Assembly (NCBI GenBank): GCA_028290385.1
Contig: JAQGJZ010000309.1
Location: 1-9,072, forward strand
Reading direction: 5' to 3'
Source: Enterovirga sp.
Lineage (GTDB): Bacteria; Pseudomonadota; Alphaproteobacteria; Rhizobiales; Beijerinckiaceae
Length of the DNA: 9,072 bases
Positions 6,149 to 9,072 of the stretch are shown piece after piece; positions within the stretch are counted from its first letter, which is position 1, and every line of letters starts with the position of its first letter. A program made the translations under genes and the position numbers. Below the pieces are notes generated by a model that saw nothing but the letters and a program-made list of their open reading frames with translations, was not told the origin of the DNA and ran no database searches.

Positions 6149-7972
6149 TCAGGCGGCAGCTTCTTTCTGCCGCTCGGCGCGCTTGCGGTCGTTCGGGTCG
6201 AGGATCGCCTTGCGAAGCCGGATCGACTTCGGGGTCACCTCGACGAGCTCGTCGTCGGCGATCCAGGCCAACGACCGCTCGAGTGTCATACGGATGGGCG
6301 GCGTCAGACGCACCGCCTCGTCCTTCGACGTGGTGCGAATGTTCGTCAGCTTCTTGCCCTTGAGCACGTTCACCTCGAGATCGTTCTCGCGGTTGTGCTC
6401 ACCGACGATCATACCCTGATAGACCTTCCAGCCGGGCTCGATCATCATCGGGCCGCGATCCTCGAGGTTCCACAGCGCATATGCGACGGCCTCGCCGGCC
6501 TCGTTCGACATCAGCACGCCGTTGCGCCGGCCCGAGATCTCGCCGCGGTAGGGCTCGTAGGCATGGAACAGCCGGTTCATGATCGCGGTGCCGCGCGTGT
6601 CCGTCATGAGCTCGCCCTGGTAGCCGATCAGGCCACGCGTGGGAGCGTAGAACACGAGCCGCTGGCGATTGCCGCCCGACGGCTTCATCTCGACCATCTC
6701 GGCTTTGCGCTCGGACATCTTCTGCACGACGATGCCGGAATATTCCTCGTCGACGTCGATCACGACCTCTTCGATCGGCTCGAGCCGCTCGCCGTCGGGA
6801 CCGGTCTCGAACACCACGCGCGGACGCGACACGGCGAGCTCGAAGCCCTCGCGCCGCATCGTCTCGATCAGGATGGAGAGCTGCAGCTCGCCGCGGCCCG
6901 AGACGTAGAACGAGTCCTTGTCCTCGGCCTCTTCGATCTTGAGCGTGACGTTGCCCTCGGCCTCCTTGAACAGCCGTTCGCGGATCATCCGGCTCGTCAC
7001 CTTGTCGCCTTCGGTGCCGGCGAGCGGGCTGTCGTTGACGATGAAGGACATGGTGACGGTCGGCGGATCGATCGGCTGCGCCTGGATCGGCGTATCGACC
7101 TGCGGATCGCAGAAGGTGTCGGCGACCGAGCCCTTCACGAGGCCCGCGATCGACACAATGTCGCCCGCCTCGCCTAGCTCGATCGGCTGACGCTCGATGC
7201 CGCGGAAGGCCAGGATCTTCGAGACGCGGCCGGTTTCCACCACGTTGCCGAGGCGGTCCAGGACCTTGATCGTCTGATTCGGCTTCACCGTCCCGGCTGC
7301 GATGCGGCCCGTGATGATGCGGCCCAGGAAGGGGTTGGCTTCGAGAAGCGTGCCCAGCATCTTGAACGGACCCGGCTCGACCGCCGCTTCCGGCACGTGT
7401 TCGAGCACAAGGTCAAACAGGGGCGCCAGGCTGGCATCCGCCGGCTGCTCGGGTGTGGTCGACATCCAGCCATTGCGGCCCGAACCGTAGAGGATCGGGA
7501 AGTCGAGCTGATCGTCATTGGCGTCGAGCGCGGCGAAGAGGTCGAACACCTCGTTGATCACCTCGCTCGCGCGGCCGTCCGGCCGGTCGACCTTGTTGAT
7601 AGCCACGATCGGCCGGAGACCGATCTTCAGGGCCTTGCCGACCACGAACTTGGTCTGCGGCATCGGGCCTTCGGCCGCGTCGACCAGCACGATCACGCCG
7701 TCCACCATGGACAGGATGCGCTCCACCTCGCCGCCGAAATCGGCGTGGCCAGGGGTGTCAACGATGTTGATGCGGGTGTCCTTCCAGACGACGGAGGTCG
7801 CCTTGGCCAGGATGGTGATCCCGCGCTCCTTCTCCAGGTCGTTGGAGTCCATCACGCGCTCGGCGACGCGCTGGTTCTCGCGGAACGATCCGGATTGCTG
7901 GAGGAGCTTGTCGACGAGGGTGGTCTTGCCGTGGTCGACGTGCGCGATGATCGCGATATTACGGAGGGTCAT
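6149..7972 (-). CDS. typA: translational GTPase TypA/BipA
   Basis: This is a complete 607-residue protein of normal TypA length. The N-terminus [19 protein letters not shown] is the classic start, with the G1 P-loop AHVDHGKT at 10-17. Switch I is ERGITILAK (49-57), G3 is DTPGH (72-76) and G4 is NKVD (126-129). EF-G-like domains II, III and V and the TypA-specific C-terminal domain follow; recognisable blocks include [18 protein letters not shown] and [10 protein letters not shown]. TypA binds the 70S ribosome in an EF-G-like way and affects ribosome assembly and stress or low-temperature growth; it is cytosolic. The start is fixed by homology, although only weak purine sequence (GCGAAGAC) precedes it. 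A perfect hairpin follows the stop. The gene is co-directional with the upstream TAXI gene but separated by 141 bp, so it probably has its own promoter. Confidence 0.98.
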   Translation of the reverse strand: MTLRNIAIIAHVDHGKTTLVDKLLQQSGSFRENQRVAERVMDSNDLEKERGITILAKATSVVWKDTRINIVDTPGHADFGGEVERILSMVDGVIVLVDAAEGPMPQTKFVVGKALKIGLRPIVAINKVDRPDGRASEVINEVFDLFAALDANDDQLDFPILYGSGRNGWMSTTPEQPADASLAPLFDLVLEHVPEAAVEPGPFKMLGTLLEANPFLGRIITGRIAAGTVKPNQTIKVLDRLGNVVETGRVSKILAFRGIERQPIELGEAGDIVSIAGLVKGSVADTFCDPQVDTPIQAQPIDPPTVTMSFIVNDSPLAGTEGDKVTSRMIRERLFKEAEGNVTLKIEEAEDKDSFYVSGRGELQLSILIETMRREGFELAVSRPRVVFETGPDGERLEPIEEVVIDVDEEYSGIVVQKMSERKAEMVEMKPSGGNRQRLVFYAPTRGLIGYQGELMTDTRGTAIMNRLFHAYEPYRGEISGRRNGVLMSNEAGEAVAYALWNLEDRGPMMIEPGWKVYQGMIVGEHNRENDLEVNVLKGKKLTNIRTTSKDEAVRLTPPIRMTLERSLAWIADDELVEVTPKSIRLRKAILDPNDRKRAERQKEAAA

Positions 7973-8064
7973 GAGTCTTCGCTGTCCGCGTGCGAACGGC
8001 CGGCCCGGCTCCCGGGGAGGGACCAGGCGAACGCAGCCGACGATGTGTTGACGCTGCGGTGCAC

Positions 8065-8090
8065 ATAATACGTCCGGGCCGTTGCGGCAA
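8065..8090 (-). promoter_or_regulatory. weak candidate typA promoter
   Basis: On the minus strand TATTAT (8065-8070) resembles a sigma-70 -10 box and is the only AT-rich hexamer in the spacer before typA. TTGCCG (8085-8090) could be the -35, but the 14-nt spacing is short and overlaps the hairpin behind the TAXI gene. The downstream leader to the typA ATG would be about 90 nt. The rest of 7973-8113 shows only short GC palindromes. Confidence 0.22.
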
Positions 8091-8093
8091 CGG
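8079..8093 (-). terminator. inverted repeat downstream of the TAXI gene, possible terminator
   Basis: CCGTTGC-G-GCAACGG is a perfect 7-bp inverted repeat. It can fold as CCGTT / GCGGC loop / AACGG, and further G-C pairs outside (8076-8096) extend it after one mismatch. It lies about 20 nt past the TAXI stop codon on the minus strand and lacks a following U-tract. It could be a terminator or an operator for typA. Confidence 0.35.
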
Positions 8094-8113
8094 GCCGCGA
8101 CGCAAACGGCGTG

Positions 8114-9072
8114 CTACTCGGCTGCGTGCGCGAGGTGCGGCCGCGCCCGCGCGATAAGGCGCCTGCGATCCGCGATGGCGTGGCGGGCCTGTTCGAGGCC
8201 GAGCGAAAATGCCGACACGCCGTGTTGGTCGAGCTGCCCGGCACCCGCATGCCCCAGGGCGACGCCCAAAATTTCGTCCGTCTCGCGCTCCAGCGCGTCG
8301 AGCTCGGCCTGCCGGTCCGAGGAGCGGGCCTGTTTTACGATCTCGAGCAGCCGGTCGAGCAAGCCGAGCGTCCGCACCCGGCGCCGGCTCGAGGCCTGCG
8401 ATGCCAGCCACGCGATCCCAGAGCCGATGAACGACACGGCGAAGAGCCCGAGATAGAGCCAGTCGCTGTAGCGATCGAAGAAGGTCTGGACCTCGTCCTG
8501 GTAATAGGCGCTCGCCCCGGGATGGACGGTCAGCGTGGAGGGGCCGTTCTCCAGTTCGGGCGCCTCGATCCGGTTGGCGAGCGGGATTTCGCGCGCGATC
8601 ACGGGGCGGAGGGTGAAGAGCAGCCTGGTGGTTTCCGAGACGATCTCGTCCGGCAGCGCGGTCGCGGCGACGAGAACGTGACTGACGCCCAGGGCCTTCA
8701 CGGTCTCGGCAGGGCGCGGCGGGGTGCCCCCGAAGGCGCCGCGGACGATGTCGAACACGTCGTGATGGGGCGAGGGCTGGGCGATCGCTTCGGCTTCGTT
8801 CACGGGGAGAAAGACAGGCCCGGCGCCGTCGCCGGCGGCCGTTACGGCTGCAACAGTCGCCGAAACGGCGCGGCCGTTCACGGTGCCGACCGCCAATGCG
8901 GCATCGATCTGGCCCGACCGGAGCGCGGGCGCGACCTCCTCCGGCCCACCCAGCATCACCTTGCGGACGCTCTCGGTGGGCAGCTCGTAATGGGAGAGCA
9001 GCAGCTCCAGCAGCCGGCCGTTCGCGGGTATGCGGCGAACAATGCCGACCGTGCGGTCGCGCAGATCCGCGA
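8114..9072 (-). CDS. TAXI-family TRAP transporter solute-binding protein with C-terminal membrane anchor, 5'-truncated by window edge
   Basis: The frame is open from 9070 to the TAG at 8114-8116, giving 318 visible C-terminal residues; the start lies beyond the right edge. A GTG at 8957-8959 is internal. DLRDRTVGIVRR, LLSHYELP, VMLGGPEEVAPALRSGQIDA and the late HPGASAYYQDE match the second half of TAXI substrate-binding proteins. These capture small organic acids in the periplasm for TRAP permeases. The C-terminus is extended: after the FFDRYSDW block a membrane helix runs from about 8461 to 8396 (YLGLFAVSFIGSGIAWLAS). A basic SSRRRVR follows, then a helical tail of about 90 residues. The positive-inside rule puts that tail in the cytosol. 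No TRAP permease gene lies downstream (typA follows); upstream is unseen. It could be a membrane-tethered receptor or sensor instead of a transport component. Confidence 0.85.
   Translation of the reverse strand, partial: ADLRDRTVGIVRRIPANGRLLELLLSHYELPTESVRKVMLGGPEEVAPALRSGQIDAALAVGTVNGRAVSATVAAVTAAGDGAGPVFLPVNEAEAIAQPSPHHDVFDIVRGAFGGTPPRPAETVKALGVSHVLVAATALPDEIVSETTRLLFTLRPVIAREIPLANRIEAPELENGPSTLTVHPGASAYYQDEVQTFFDRYSDWLYLGLFAVSFIGSGIAWLASQASSRRRVRTLGLLDRLLEIVKQARSSDRQAELDALERETDEILGVALGHAGAGQLDQHGVSAFSLGLEQARHAIADRRRLIARARPHLAHAAE

Noticed and set aside
6395..8068. Plus-strand open frames opposite typA
   Set aside because: Their composition (His/Asp/Arg-rich) and full overlap with the conserved typA frame mark them as shadows.
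8048..8071. Plus-strand TTGACG followed by TAATAC as a promoter
   Set aside because: The spacing is only about 12 nt and no plus-strand gene follows; downstream lies the antisense of the TAXI gene.

Overview
The window is GC-rich (about two thirds G+C by eye). It looks like chromosomal DNA of an alphaproteobacterium, most likely of the order Hyphomicrobiales (Rhizobiales). The best marker is a full-length GapR (DUF2312/UPF0335), a nucleoid protein essentially confined to Alphaproteobacteria and their phages. A HemW-type radical SAM protein, TypA/BipA and a membrane-anchored TAXI protein fit this. I see no transposase, integrase, tRNA, rRNA, CRISPR array or phage gene, so this looks like core chromosome.

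Layout, left to right. Position 1-1139 (+) holds the C-terminal part of a CYTH-CHAD protein, open at the left edge. Gene gapR (1155-1409, -) converges on it. A 139-bp divergent spacer separates gapR from hemW (1549-2712, +), which is followed after 49 bp by a small exported protein of unknown function (2762-3265, +). That gene converges, with 6 bp between stop codons, on a large minus-strand gene (3272-5950) for an 892-residue protein. This protein has an N-terminal membrane segment, a long Ala/Pro-rich linker, a roughly 400-residue charged helix built from 40-residue repeats, and a Tyr/Arg-rich tail. A 198-bp spacer full of inverted repeats separates it from typA (6149-7972, -). A 141-bp spacer then precedes a TAXI-family solute-binding protein (8114-9072, -) that is open at the right edge.

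The genes do not form one pathway. The recognised ones are housekeeping: polyphosphate/triphosphate metabolism, nucleoid organisation, haem handling, and ribosome-associated GTPase function. The most unusual item is the 892-residue repeat protein. Its plan (membrane anchor, flexible linker, long helical rod, small terminal module) resembles TolA-like envelope-spanning proteins in layout only. It is encoded by a nine-unit, 120-bp tandem repeat, and a CtrA-like box (TTAA-N7-TTAG) lies just upstream of its start. I see no convincing evidence of a new multi-gene system; this protein is the best candidate for something undescribed.
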